This document shows, in pieces, positions 33,256 to 41,696 of a stretch of 64,000 bases of DNA. The stretch's first letter is position 1. Each line of letters opens with the position of its first letter. The stretch lies in assembly GCA_963715405.1 (NCBI GenBank), contig OY970239.1:2418001-2482000 (forward strand), in the 5' to 3' direction. A model generated the notes under the pieces. That model was not told the origin of the DNA. It worked only from the letters and a program-made list of their open reading frames with translations, and ran no database searches. The position numbers and the translations under genes are program-made. Source of the stretch: JALZKA01 sp963715405 (GTDB lineage Bacteria > Actinomycetota > Thermoleophilia > Solirubrobacterales > 70-9).

Positions 33256-34026
33256 CTAGGCCGCCGCGAAGTACTCGAGCGCGGTGCGCGTCTTGGTTTG
33301 CTGCGGATCATCGAGCTCGACGCCCTCGCCGCTCAGGTACGCCCGCGTCTCCTCAGCAACCTGCAAGGCATCCGCTGGCGCACACTTGGTCGAGAGCTCG
33401 AGGATGCGGGATCCATCCGGGTAGTTCCACATCTCGATCGCGAGCTTCTGCCGAAGCTTCTTCGGCGCGGTCTTGAGCTTGAAGACGCTGACCGGGCCCA
33501 AGACGAGCAGGTCGTCGAGCTCGACGCCTTCCGGCGCATTCGCCTGGAAGAACTCGCGCTGGGGCTTTGAGAACAGCTTCCTGATGGGCAGCTCGCCCGC
33601 GACCGCCTTCCTCACCCGCGGCTTTGAGAGCGTGTTCTTATACGAGGCCGAGCACACGTAGCCACCCGGCATCGCATCGACCTCGACGACGAAGTCCTTC
33701 GACTTGCGCTGCTCGCGCTGGAGCGCGGAGGGATCGACGGGCCTGAGCTTTACGACCGAATCGTCAGGGCGGCCCTGGCTTCGGCGCGCCCTGGCGACAA
33801 CCCCCGCTTGGTCGAGCGCGAGATCGGCGGTGTCGAAGAAGAAGATCTGGCGGATATAGGCGTCGAGCGGGTCGATTCCAAGCGCGGTCAGGGTCGAGTA
33901 GCGGTGCTCTTCGGAGACCGTGAGCTTGAGCTCCACCGAGTCCGCCGCGCGCGTCAGCGCCAGCAGCTCTCGCACCTGAACCTCATCGAGCCTGGGTGCC
34001 ACTGGCGTCTTCTTTGCTTTCGCCAT
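33256..34026 (-). CDS. CYTH-like domain protein
   Basis: A 256-residue soluble protein. SVELKLTVSE carries the acidic/basic strand of the CYTH (triphosphate tunnel) fold, and IFFFDTADLALDQAGVVARARR is the hallmark strand-helix region with its basic residues. VKLRP continues the tunnel. The C-terminal third is helical. CYTH enzymes act on triphosphates (adenylate cyclase, thiamine triphosphatase, inorganic triphosphatase); which applies here is unknown. The ATG at 34026 is preferred over GTG at 34032. It converges on the RDD gene, with 12 nt between the stops. Confidence 0.72.
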   Translation of the reverse strand: MAKAKKTPVAPRLDEVQVRELLALTRAADSVELKLTVSEEHRYSTLTALGIDPLDAYIRQIFFFDTADLALDQAGVVARARRSQGRPDDSVVKLRPVDPSALQREQRKSKDFVVEVDAMPGGYVCSASYKNTLSKPRVRKAVAGELPIRKLFSKPQREFFQANAPEGVELDDLLVLGPVSVFKLKTAPKKLRQKLAIEMWNYPDGSRILELSTKCAPADALQVAEETRAYLSGEGVELDDPQQTKTRTALEYFAAA

Positions 34027-34059
34027 GGTCACATCAAAGCCGCTCGCGCGACCGGCGCA

Positions 34060-34076
34060 TCACGCGTTCGAGGTGA
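34060..34076. promoter_or_regulatory. degenerate palindromic site 6
   Basis: TCACGC (34060-34065), spacer GTTCG, AGGTGA (34071-34076): 10 of 12 arm positions match the consensus, and the spacing is conserved. In minus-strand direction it reads TCACCT-N5-GCGTGATG. It lies 33 nt upstream of the CYTH gene's ATG and 80 nt before the divergent small acidic gene. A weaker member, or chance. Confidence 0.4.
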
Positions 34077-34156
34077 TTCTGCCCCAGGACCCTTTCGGAG
34101 TTAGGAGCAAAGGACGGCCGGGTACCTGACGGGCACAACGAGGAGAGGAGGAGCCG

Positions 34157-34354
34157 ATGGAAGGCTCTGAAGTAGACCCGGAAGGCGAGTCGCAGGACCA
34201 AGGGTTGTCAGAAGCACCCACGGGCGCCCCGGTTCCCGAGACCGACGACCAGACGCAGGGCGGACCCGAGACTGAGGGCGAGGACATCGAGCCCGATGGC
34301 GGCGGCGCCACCGATACCGAACGCACACCCGATGCAAGCGGAGGTTCGATCTGA
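34157..34354 (+). CDS. small acidic protein, 65 aa
   Basis: A strong ribosome-binding site (GAGGAGGAG) precedes the ATG at 34157. The product is extremely acidic and rich in Glu, Asp, Gly, Pro and Thr, with almost no hydrophobic residue, so it is probably intrinsically disordered. No family is recognised. Its TGA shares a base with the ATG of the next small gene (TGATG), which supports both as real, coupled genes. Confidence 0.55.
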   Translation: MEGSEVDPEGESQDQGLSEAPTGAPVPETDDQTQGGPETEGEDIEPDGGGATDTERTPDASGGSI

Positions 34355-34509
34355 TGGAAGAAGAAGCGAATCAGGAAGACGTAAACGAGGCTCACCCGAA
34401 CGAGGGCGAGATCGAAGAGGCGGTCGAAAACGTCGATCTCGGCGACTCGCCCGAGGACGTCAACAACGGCGACTCGGTCGATGGCGACGAGGGCGAGGCC
34501 CACAGCTAA
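34354..34509 (+). CDS. very small acidic protein, 51 aa
   Basis: The frame starts at the ATG at 34354, overlapping the previous stop by one base, and ends at the TAA at 34507-34509, immediately before the ATG of the VOC gene. It encodes MEEEANQEDVNEAHP..., highly acidic, with repeated DSPED/GDSVDGDEG-type stretches and no membrane segment. The zero-gap position between two coupled genes and the biased composition support coding. It may act as a disordered, charge-rich stress peptide, but nothing shows this. Confidence 0.5.
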   Translation: MEEEANQEDVNEAHPNEGEIEEAVENVDLGDSPEDVNNGDSVDGDEGEAHS

Positions 34510-34890
34510 ATGGGCAACCCTGTCGTCCATTTCGAACTGATCGGCGAGGACGGGGAGAAGCTCAAGAGCTACTACTCAGAGCTGTTCGGCTGGGATGTCA
34601 ACTCCGACAACCCGATGAACTACGGGGTCGTCGCTCGCGAGGACAATCTGAGTCCCGAGGGAATCGGGATCGGCGGCGGAATCATGGGCATGCCCGGCTC
34701 GAGCTACCTCACGGTCTACGTAGCGGTCGAGAGCTGCGAGGCCGCCCTCGCCAAGGCCGAGGAACTCGGCGGCAAGAGAGTGATGGGTCCGGACGAGGTT
34801 CCGGGCCAGGGCATCGTCATCGGCCAGTTCGAGGACCCCGAGGGCCACATGGTCGGCGTGCTCGAGAACGTGGGTGAGGCGTCCGGCTAG
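34510..34890 (+). CDS. VOC-family protein, 126 aa
   Basis: A single VOC module: VVHFELIGEDGEKLKSYYSELFGWDV opens the fold, YLTVYVAVESCEAALAKAEELGGKRV is the second beta-alpha unit and GQFEDPEGHMVGVLE the closing strand, with a glutamate at the typical metal position. This type (PRP-CXCXXN-like) is common in actinobacteria; ligand unknown. It starts directly after the stop of the small acidic gene. Confidence 0.8.
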   Translation: MGNPVVHFELIGEDGEKLKSYYSELFGWDVNSDNPMNYGVVAREDNLSPEGIGIGGGIMGMPGSSYLTVYVAVESCEAALAKAEELGGKRVMGPDEVPGQGIVIGQFEDPEGHMVGVLENVGEASG

Positions 34891-34911
34891 CTTGATCCCG
34901 AGCTCGGATGG

Positions 34912-35679
34912 TCACACCCGGAGCTTGTACCCGCGGCGGAACAGGCTCAGGTTGAGCGCGTAGAGCGCCCCGGTCACGAGGGCCAGGAGGACGAGCGAGA
35001 CGGCGATGTTCGTCTCCTGGTAGCCGAGGAAGCCGTAGCGGACGAGGCCGATCATGTAGTAGATCGGGTTGAACTGGGTGAGCGTCTCGAAAGGATCGGG
35101 CAAGAGCTCTGCCGAGTAAAAGACGCCGCCGAGGAAGATCAGGGGTTGAAGCACGAACGTCTGCGCAAACGAGACGTCGTCGAACTGCTCGGCGCGGACG
35201 CCTACCAGGACGCCGAGCTGCGCGAAGAAGAAACCTGTGAGAAACAGCGCAGGGATCAGGACCAGCGGCTCCTCCACCGGCAGGTCCGTGAGAAAGGACG
35301 CCGCGATGAAGGTGAGGACTGCGACCGTCATTCCGCGCAAAAAGCCGCCGAGCGAGAACGCGAGTAGGAGCTCTGCCGGCGAGGCCGGTGAGGAGAGCTG
35401 GTCGTCGATTGCGCGCTGGAACTTCTGCTGGAGGATCGACGACGAGTTGTTCGAGAACGCGTTGATCGCCCAGGCCATCATGATCAGGCCGGGGATCACG
35501 AAGACGACGTAGTCGATTCCGTTCAGCTCGTCGATTCGCGAGCCGAGCGCGGCGCCGAAGACGGAGATGTAGAGGAATGTCTCAAGGAGCGGCGCGCCGA
35601 CCGTTTGGCGCTTGATCTTCAGGAAGCGGCTGACCTCGCGGCGGATCAGCGTCGTCAGGCGAATCTGCGCCGCGCTCAA
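34912..35679 (-). CDS. ABC-2 type transporter permease
   Basis: A 255-residue membrane protein with six predicted helices. The N-terminal TLIRREVSRFLKIKRQTVGAP is the cytosolic elbow, VFVIPGLIMMAWAINAFSNNSSSILQQKF the coupling region, and QFNPIYYMIGLVRYGFLG the late ABC-2 signature. It overlaps the ATPase gene by 4 nt and forms an exporter with it. The substrate is unknown. Confidence 0.9.
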   Translation of the reverse strand: MSAAQIRLTTLIRREVSRFLKIKRQTVGAPLLETFLYISVFGAALGSRIDELNGIDYVVFVIPGLIMMAWAINAFSNNSSSILQQKFQRAIDDQLSSPASPAELLLAFSLGGFLRGMTVAVLTFIAASFLTDLPVEEPLVLIPALFLTGFFFAQLGVLVGVRAEQFDDVSFAQTFVLQPLIFLGGVFYSAELLPDPFETLTQFNPIYYMIGLVRYGFLGYQETNIAVSLVLLALVTGALYALNLSLFRRGYKLRV

Positions 35680-36440
35680 GAGACGACCTCTTCCACGTGG
35701 GCGCGGGAGAGCTCCTTTCGGCCGACCAGCTCCAAATACGCGTCCTCGAGGCTCGACACCCCGTAGCGCGCCGCCAGCTCACCGCTCGACCCCTGCGCGA
35801 CGATCTCGCCCTGGTTGATGAACGCAATGCGATCGCAGAGCTGTTCGGCCTCTTCCAGGTAATGGGTCGTGAGCAGGATCGTCGTCCCCTCCTCGTTGAT
35901 CCGCTTTACGTAGTGCCAGAGCTCGAGCCGGAGCTCGACGTCCACCCCCGCGGTCGGCTCGTCGAGGATGAGGAGGCGCGGGCGGTGCATGAGCGCTCGC
36001 GCGAGGATCAGGCGCCGCTTCATCCCGCCGGAGAGGGTGCGCGTGCGGTCCTCGCGCTTCTCGGTCAGCGAGAACGCCTCGAGGAGCTCCTTCGCCCGCT
36101 CGCGCCGCTCCCGCTTGGGCATCCCGAAATAGCCACCGTGGAAGTCGAGGGTCTCCTCGAGAGTGAGGAACCAATCGAGGTTCAGCTCCTGCGGCGCGAG
36201 CCCGACCGCGAGGCGAGCGTCCTCATAGTCCGTGATCGCATCGTGACCGAAGATCCGGATCTCGCCCGAGGTGGGCGTTGCGAGCCCGGTCGAGCAGTGG
36301 ATCAGAGTCGACTTGCCCGCTCCGTTCGGGCCGAGAAGCCCGAACAGCGCACCGTCCTGGATCTCGAGCGAGACGTCGCGCAACGCCTCCACCCCGGTGG
36401 GATATCGCTTCGTCAGCCCTTCGATGTCGAGCGCGTGCAC
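35676..36440 (-). CDS. ABC transporter ATP-binding protein
   Basis: A 254-residue ATPase: Walker A GPNGAGKST, signature TLSGGMKRRLILA, Walker B LLILDEPTAGVDVE, and a switch histidine in LTTHYLEEAEQL. It is the partner of the permease encoded downstream. The family includes drug, lipid and polysaccharide exporters. The ATG at 36440 lies 21 nt after the stop of the phospholipase gene on the same strand, so the three may be co-transcribed. Confidence 0.92.
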   Translation of the reverse strand: MHALDIEGLTKRYPTGVEALRDVSLEIQDGALFGLLGPNGAGKSTLIHCSTGLATPTSGEIRIFGHDAITDYEDARLAVGLAPQELNLDWFLTLEETLDFHGGYFGMPKRERRERAKELLEAFSLTEKREDRTRTLSGGMKRRLILARALMHRPRLLILDEPTAGVDVELRLELWHYVKRINEEGTTILLTTHYLEEAEQLCDRIAFINQGEIVAQGSSGELAARYGVSSLEDAYLELVGRKELSRAHVEEVVS

Positions 36441-36461
36441 GCTTCGATCGTACGGCGGCTC

Positions 36462-37238
36462 CTAGCCGTGCTCCGGAGCGCAGGGACCGGGCACCCGTTC
36501 GACCGAGCCCGGCGGATCGCAGTGGCCCCCGGCGACTCGGACCGCGGAGTAGTAGGCAGCGGCCATCGTCTTGCACTGCTTCCGCGCGAAGACGATTACG
36601 TCCTCGCAAGTGTCGTATAGATCCCGGCCGAAGACTGCGTCCACCGTGCGCTTGTAGCCGTCGAAGAGCCCCAGGCGCTTCGAGTTTCGGTAGCCGAAGT
36701 CGTGCCGCTCGCAGGCGGCCTCAAAGCCGAAGATATCGGCGTCGGAGCCGAGGATTGGAACGGAGCAGCCGTCGTCTGAGTAGTCCATCCGCGGGTCGTG
36801 AGTCTCGGAGTCCTTCATGGCGTGAAAGGTGTTCAGATCCGCGTCCATCGCCTCGTCGAGCAGCGCCCGCTGCTCTGACCATGACCGCACTTCGAGCGCC
36901 ACCTGGAAAGCCTCCGGATCGTTCACTTTGAGCCAGGCGAGCTCAGAGGCGGTGAAGGACTCCAGCTCGAGGTCCGCGAACTGCGGGTCGGGGTGGAGGA
37001 GGAGCTGGCGCTCGGCGGCCGTCAGGGCCGGGTCGACGAGCGGCAGCTCAGGACCTGCTGCCGAAGCGGCGTCAGAGCACTCGCCACCGACCGCGCGGCA
37101 GAGCGCCGCCTCGACCGCTTGTGCGATTCCGGGCCCCAGGTTGACCGCCGCGAAGGACGCAGCGACGAGCGCAACCAGGAAGACCAAGCCCACGTACTCG
37201 GACGTCGTCTGGCCACTCTCTCCGTCGAACCGGGCCAC
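36462..37238 (-). CDS. prokaryotic phospholipase A2-like protein with a pilin-like N-terminus
   Basis: The catalytic region CERHDFGYRN (Cys176, His179-Asp180) and the upstream DDGCSVPILG match secreted bacterial phospholipase A2. Cysteines around it can form disulfides. The first 35 residues (SGQTTSEYVGLVFLVALVA) look like a Flp/TadE type IV pilin leader with a glutamate at the usual position near the start of the hydrophobic helix. So the enzyme may be anchored or assembled as a pseudopilin and act outside the membrane. No prepilin peptidase or Tad gene is in the window. 258 residues. Confidence 0.75.
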   Translation of the reverse strand: MARFDGESGQTTSEYVGLVFLVALVAASFAAVNLGPGIAQAVEAALCRAVGGECSDAASAAGPELPLVDPALTAAERQLLLHPDPQFADLELESFTASELAWLKVNDPEAFQVALEVRSWSEQRALLDEAMDADLNTFHAMKDSETHDPRMDYSDDGCSVPILGSDADIFGFEAACERHDFGYRNSKRLGLFDGYKRTVDAVFGRDLYDTCEDVIVFARKQCKTMAAAYYSAVRVAGGHCDPPGSVERVPGPCAPEHG

Positions 37239-37301
37239 GCCGGCGACCGTAGGTCCAATCGCGTCACGAGTGTGAACCGCCGAGAGCCAAATGTGCGCCG
37301 G

Positions 37302-39587
37302 CTATGTGCCCCCTCCCCTTGTTCGGGGGCCGCCGAAGGGGATCGCGCGGAGGGCCTTCCACCATCCGAAGAAGCCGGCGCTGCGGGCGATCGCCCAGCG
37401 GAAAGCTCGGCGCTCGGCCGGGCCGGGGCGCCGGCGGTGGCGGCGCCCGTAGCGGCTCTCCCCCAGGGCGGCGACGTAACGGGCCGCCTCGGGTCCGGCA
37501 GTGAAGGAGAGTCTCGCCTGGATCACAGCAAGCGTCAAGCTCGGCGCCGGAGGGTTGCCGGTGGCAGCGAGCGCCTCGCGCAGCTCTCGAAGCTGAAGCT
37601 CGGCGCCCTGCGGCGAGCGCAGCCGCCTGCGCCTGCGCGTGATGACGCCAGTCGCTGCTCCGCCGATCCCCAGGACCACCAGCAGGGGAAGCGGGGAGGC
37701 GCTCTCGTCCTCGGCCGCGACGTCGGCGCCCCCTTCATCGCCACGCGCGCCGCCGCGCGCCGAATTCGGATTCGCCAACGCCCGGCCCAGCGGAATGTCC
37801 TCCAGGCGGTTTGGGCCGGCACCGGCCGGGAGGGCTCCAGCGTTGGTGTGAGCGGGCGTCTGCGGGGGCGTCGGGTCGACCGTCACCCACCCGATGCCCG
37901 GGTAGAGGACCTCGACCCAGGAGTGGGCGTCCGTGTCGCTCACTGAGTAAGTGCCGTCATCGTTCGAGACGCCGGGCGCAAAGCCCGAGACGACCCTGCT
38001 CGGGATCCCGGCCATGCGGAGCATCAGCGCCATCGCCCCCGAGAACTGCTGGCAGTAGCCAGCTCCGTCGCGAAAGAGAAAGGCCGGAAGGGGATCATCG
38101 GAGAGCGGAACGTTCTGGTCATAGGAGTAGTTGGAGAGAAGGAAGCTCTGGATCCGCTCGACCGCCTCGAAGTCCGACTTTGCCCCGGTGGTCAGGCGAC
38201 GAGTCAGCGCGAGCACGCGCTCATAGGCGGTGCGGTCAACGACCCGCTCGATCGACTCGTCCGGGAAGGAGATCTCGTCGCGTGCGTCCCGGCGCTCCTC
38301 TGCGCTTCGCGCGACGCCGTACGGCGGAACGACTGCGACGGCAAGCGCTCTTGGACGCCCGATCAGCTCCTCGGCCCGTGTCAGCGGCTGAGGGATCGAA
38401 AGCGTGGTGTAGCGCCCGGCGCCCGGCGGGTGAGCGCCGTCCGAGCGACGGAGCTCGCGTGGCGCCGGGTCGGGCACGTACGCCGTCACCTCATAGTCCG
38501 AGCCCGCTCCGATCTCGAACTGGTCCGCGGTCGCGGTCCCGTCTCCGGAGATGTCGCCGATCTCAAGCCCTTCGATGAGCGCAGGCGATCCCGCGGTCAC
38601 CGCAAGGCGCGACCGAAGGGCGCTCATCTCGATCTGGAACTCGCGCACCCATTCGGGACGCGACCGCACGAGCTCCGCCGGGGCGCCCGCGAGGTAGTAG
38701 GCGGCGCCCGTCTGCCCGAAGTCATCGCTGCCGCGTTGCCACGCCCGGCCGTCGAACTCGTCGAGGACGTACGTCTTCCAATAGAGGGGCACCTCGGTGG
38801 TGGCGACGAAGACCTCCGTTCCCTCCTGGGGCCAGTCGAGAGCGCCGTAGGTGTGGTTCCAGTTGAAGCTGACGCGCTCCCCCTCGTCGCCGAAGACGCG
38901 CCAGCTCGTGTACTCGATCAGAGGATCCGACGCGTCGACGCGAGCGGCCAACGGCAAGGCCAAAGCCAGCGCCAGGAGCATCGTCGCCACGCCCGCGGCC
39001 AGACGCGAAAGCGCGATGCGAGGCAGCCAAAGGACTGCAGCGACGCATCCGAAGAGGACGGCACCGCGCAGGAGCTCCGCGCTTGGCGCTTCCCAGGTGA
39101 CGGCGGTGCCGTAAAGGGCGAGGAGCGTTGCGAGCCCGGTTGCGCGCGCTCCCCGGCCCGCGCCCACAGGCCAGAAAGAGGCGGTCGTCGCGACCGCGAT
39201 TGCCAGCGGGACCGCGGTGAGGATCCCGAGAGTCGTCCAGGGGTTGCCGCCGGCGTAAGGCGTGTCGATCTCGCTCACTCCGGAGAGACCTGCGGCAAGC
39301 TCTCGTCGCAGCTCATCCCATCCGCCCGGCAGGACGAGCTCGCCCGGAATGCCGACGGCGATCAGCCCCTCCGCAAGCACCGCCACGAACACGCAAGCGG
39401 TTCCGGCAAGCGCGACCGCGCGGCGCTGCGAGCGAAGCGCCAAGAGGATCAGCGCACCGCCGGCGCCGGCTCCTATGCAGGCGATCCAGCGCCACGCGTC
39501 CGCGCCGGAAACCAGCAAGAACCAGTGGTAGGAGGCGAAAGCGCCGAGCGCAAGATAGGCGGCTAAACGGCGAAGCTCCGCGCTCAT
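37302..39587 (-). CDS. transglutaminase-like membrane protein (DUF3488/TgpA type)
   Basis: A 761-residue protein. The N-terminal 230 residues have about seven helices, followed by a large extracytoplasmic part containing a transglutaminase-like domain with Cys512 (GYCQQFSG), His555 (DAHSWVEV) and Asp571 (VDPTPP) as the triad. One more helix lies near residue 640, then an Arg-rich cytosolic tail. This is the usual partner of MoxR and DUF58 genes, both present upstream with an ATGA overlap (ATG at 39587). The natural substrate of the family is not established. Confidence 0.88.
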   Translation of the reverse strand: MSAELRRLAAYLALGAFASYHWFLLVSGADAWRWIACIGAGAGGALILLALRSQRRAVALAGTACVFVAVLAEGLIAVGIPGELVLPGGWDELRRELAAGLSGVSEIDTPYAGGNPWTTLGILTAVPLAIAVATTASFWPVGAGRGARATGLATLLALYGTAVTWEAPSAELLRGAVLFGCVAAVLWLPRIALSRLAAGVATMLLALALALPLAARVDASDPLIEYTSWRVFGDEGERVSFNWNHTYGALDWPQEGTEVFVATTEVPLYWKTYVLDEFDGRAWQRGSDDFGQTGAAYYLAGAPAELVRSRPEWVREFQIEMSALRSRLAVTAGSPALIEGLEIGDISGDGTATADQFEIGAGSDYEVTAYVPDPAPRELRRSDGAHPPGAGRYTTLSIPQPLTRAEELIGRPRALAVAVVPPYGVARSAEERRDARDEISFPDESIERVVDRTAYERVLALTRRLTTGAKSDFEAVERIQSFLLSNYSYDQNVPLSDDPLPAFLFRDGAGYCQQFSGAMALMLRMAGIPSRVVSGFAPGVSNDDGTYSVSDTDAHSWVEVLYPGIGWVTVDPTPPQTPAHTNAGALPAGAGPNRLEDIPLGRALANPNSARGGARGDEGGADVAAEDESASPLPLLVVLGIGGAATGVITRRRRRLRSPQGAELQLRELREALAATGNPPAPSLTLAVIQARLSFTAGPEAARYVAALGESRYGRRHRRRPGPAERRAFRWAIARSAGFFGWWKALRAIPFGGPRTRGGGT

Positions 39588-40717
39588 GCGGCGGCTTTCG
39601 CACGCACCTTGGCTTGGGAACGCACAGCAACGCCGAAGCACCCGGCCACGGTGAAGGCAACGGGCGTTGAGGGTTCGAAAGCACTGACGAGGTAGTGGCG
39701 CCCAGCGCCGGCGCTCCGGGGAATGGATCCCCTTTCCGGCGACCGGGCCGTCACCCAGAAGACACTCCCACGCAGGCCCGCAGGGCGGCTTGGAAGCAGC
39801 GTGGGGGCGCCGGACCCGACCGTCGCGAAACGGGCGTGAAGCGCGGGCCATGTCCGCAGCCGGGCGTCAAGGACCGAAGGCGCTCGGCTGCCTGGAAGGA
39901 GAACCCCGCACCCGGTTCGCGGCGCGAGGTGGACGCACAGAGAGGCGGCTGCCCTGACAGCCCGGTCAAGCGCTTCCGCGTCCGCGGGATCCTCGGCGTC
40001 GAGCGCCACGAGCGGAGTCGCTTCCGCCCCAGCGACGATCCGGCGCTCGTGCAGCTCGCCGCTTCGAGCAAGCGCCGGCCAGTGGATGCGCGAAGCGGGG
40101 CTTCCGTGCCGGTACGGACGGAGCCCGTCTACCTCGAACTCGACCGCGCGCGCCTCGCGGAGGGAGGCGGCCCCCTCCTCCCCGGCGCTGGCAGCGCCGG
40201 CGCCTTCTCCGTCGACGGCAGCAGGCCCCATGACTTCGACCGGCTCGAGGCGAGGCAGGACCAAGAGCTCGCCGCCGGGCGGAGCAGAGAGCCTTCGCCC
40301 GTGGAGCCCCAAAGGATCCCGGATCTCCCAGGCGGTTCCTCCGAGCAGGTGCCTTCCACGCCGGTTCATCCGGATCTTGAGCTCGACCCGAGCGGGCCTG
40401 AACGGTCCCGTACTCAGTGGCTTGCGCAAGAGCGCGTCTCGCAACTCTCCTCCCGGTGGCGGAACCGGGCCGCGGTGAAGCCTCGCGATCAGGGGGTAGG
40501 CGTCGCCCTCCACGATTCGCGCTGGGCCACGCTCGACTTCGATGCTCGCGCCCCTGGCGGCAGCCTCTACCCACCCGAAGGCGGCCAGCGCGATCGCCAC
40601 GAGCGCGAAGCCCGGGACGAGAAGCGACGGCGAGCCGAACGCCAGCCCGGCCAGCGCGAGCGCCGAGCCCAGCGCCGCGGTGCCAGGTACCAGGCGAGCG
40701 GGAGTCACTTTCGTCAC
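39584..40717 (-). CDS. DUF58-domain protein
   Basis: Two N-terminal helices (about residues 8-50) anchor a DUF58/von Willebrand-like domain whose hallmark is the segment around PYRHGSPASRIHWPALARSG. The product is about 377 residues if GTG at 40717 is used; GTG at 40708 is also possible. The frame stays open to 40954, but that part overlaps the MoxR gene and is not DUF58-like. It is the middle gene of a MoxR-DUF58-transglutaminase operon. MoxR ATPases are thought to remodel VWA/DUF58 partners. Confidence 0.82.
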   Translation of the reverse strand: MTKVTPARLVPGTAALGSALALAGLAFGSPSLLVPGFALVAIALAAFGWVEAAARGASIEVERGPARIVEGDAYPLIARLHRGPVPPPGGELRDALLRKPLSTGPFRPARVELKIRMNRRGRHLLGGTAWEIRDPLGLHGRRLSAPPGGELLVLPRLEPVEVMGPAAVDGEGAGAASAGEEGAASLREARAVEFEVDGLRPYRHGSPASRIHWPALARSGELHERRIVAGAEATPLVALDAEDPADAEALDRAVRAAASLCVHLAPRTGCGVLLPGSRAPSVLDARLRTWPALHARFATVGSGAPTLLPSRPAGLRGSVFWVTARSPERGSIPRSAGAGRHYLVSAFEPSTPVAFTVAGCFGVAVRSQAKVRAKAAA

Positions 40718-40745
40718 AGCTTTGGGCGTGATCTGACCCCCATCG

Positions 40746-41696
40746 CTACAGCGCCGGGACGCGCTCGAGCGCTTCGGCCACAACCTCGCTCGCATCGCCC
40801 GAAATCGCGCCGGGCGCCAGCGCCAGCCGGTGAGCCAGCACCGCCGGCGCGAGCGCTTGGACGTCGTCGGGCAGGGCGTGGTCGCGGCCGTCGAGTGCGG
40901 CGAGCGCCTTCGCCGCGCGGAAGAGCATGAGGCCGGCGCGGGGACTGGCTCCAAGCTCGACCCGGGTGTCGGTGCGCGTCGCCTCGCACACGGCCACGAC
41001 GTAGCGGCGAAGCGGCTCCGCCGCGTGAACTTGTGCTACTCCCCGCTGAGCGGCTCGGACCATCGCGACGTCGCAAACCGGCTCGAGATCCGAGACGCGA
41101 TCGCTGGAGGCGTGCTCTGAGAGCATCGCCGCCTCCGCGTCGGGCGACGGATAGCCCATCGACACGCGCACCATGAAGCGGTCGAGCTGCGCCTCGGGCA
41201 GCGGGTACGTGCCCTCGTACTCGCTCGGATTCTGGGTCGCGAGAACGACGAACGGGCGCGCCAGCTCATGCGGGTGCCCATCGACCGTTACGCGCCGCTC
41301 CTGCATGCACTCGAGGAGGCCGGACTGGGTCTTCGGCGACGTGCGATTGATCTCGTCGACCAGGACGACGTTCGCGAAAACCGGACCGGGGTGGAACTCG
41401 AAGCGGGACTCGCGCTGGTTAAAGACGTTGGTGCCGACGACATCGGACGGCAGAAGGTCGGCCGTGCACTGGACGCGCGCGTACTCGGCGTCCAGCGAGC
41501 GGGCGAGCGAGCGAGCGAGGGCGGTCTTGCCTACGCCGGGGTGATCCTCGATCAGGACATGACCCTCGGCGAAGAAAGCCACGATCACGTCTCGCACCAC
41601 CTCGTCGGAGACCTTCACCGCCAGCCGGATGTTCTGCGTCAGCGCCTCGCCCAGCCCTGCGATCCCACCTGGATCGAGATCAGGAACATCGGACAT
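40746..41696 (-). CDS. MoxR-family AAA+ ATPase
   Basis: A 316-residue ATPase. Walker A is EDHPGVGKTALA, Walker B VVLVDEINR, sensor 1 ATQNPSEYEGTYPLPEAQLDRF, and the C-terminal lid carries GASPRAGLML. MoxR proteins act as chaperone-like ATPases for membrane partners. The ATG at 41696 (MSDVPDLDPGG) is the natural start; the longer frame upstream is Arg-rich and unlikely. It heads an operon with DUF58 and the transglutaminase protein. Confidence 0.9.
   Translation of the reverse strand: MSDVPDLDPGGIAGLGEALTQNIRLAVKVSDEVVRDVIVAFFAEGHVLIEDHPGVGKTALARSLARSLDAEYARVQCTADLLPSDVVGTNVFNQRESRFEFHPGPVFANVVLVDEINRTSPKTQSGLLECMQERRVTVDGHPHELARPFVVLATQNPSEYEGTYPLPEAQLDRFMVRVSMGYPSPDAEAAMLSEHASSDRVSDLEPVCDVAMVRAAQRGVAQVHAAEPLRRYVVAVCEATRTDTRVELGASPRAGLMLFRAAKALAALDGRDHALPDDVQALAPAVLAHRLALAPGAISGDASEVVAEALERVPAL

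Noticed and set aside
37811..39566. Two long plus-strand frames (255 and 378 codons)
   Set aside because: Both lie opposite the transglutaminase gene, which carries an intact catalytic triad; compositions are noncoding-like.
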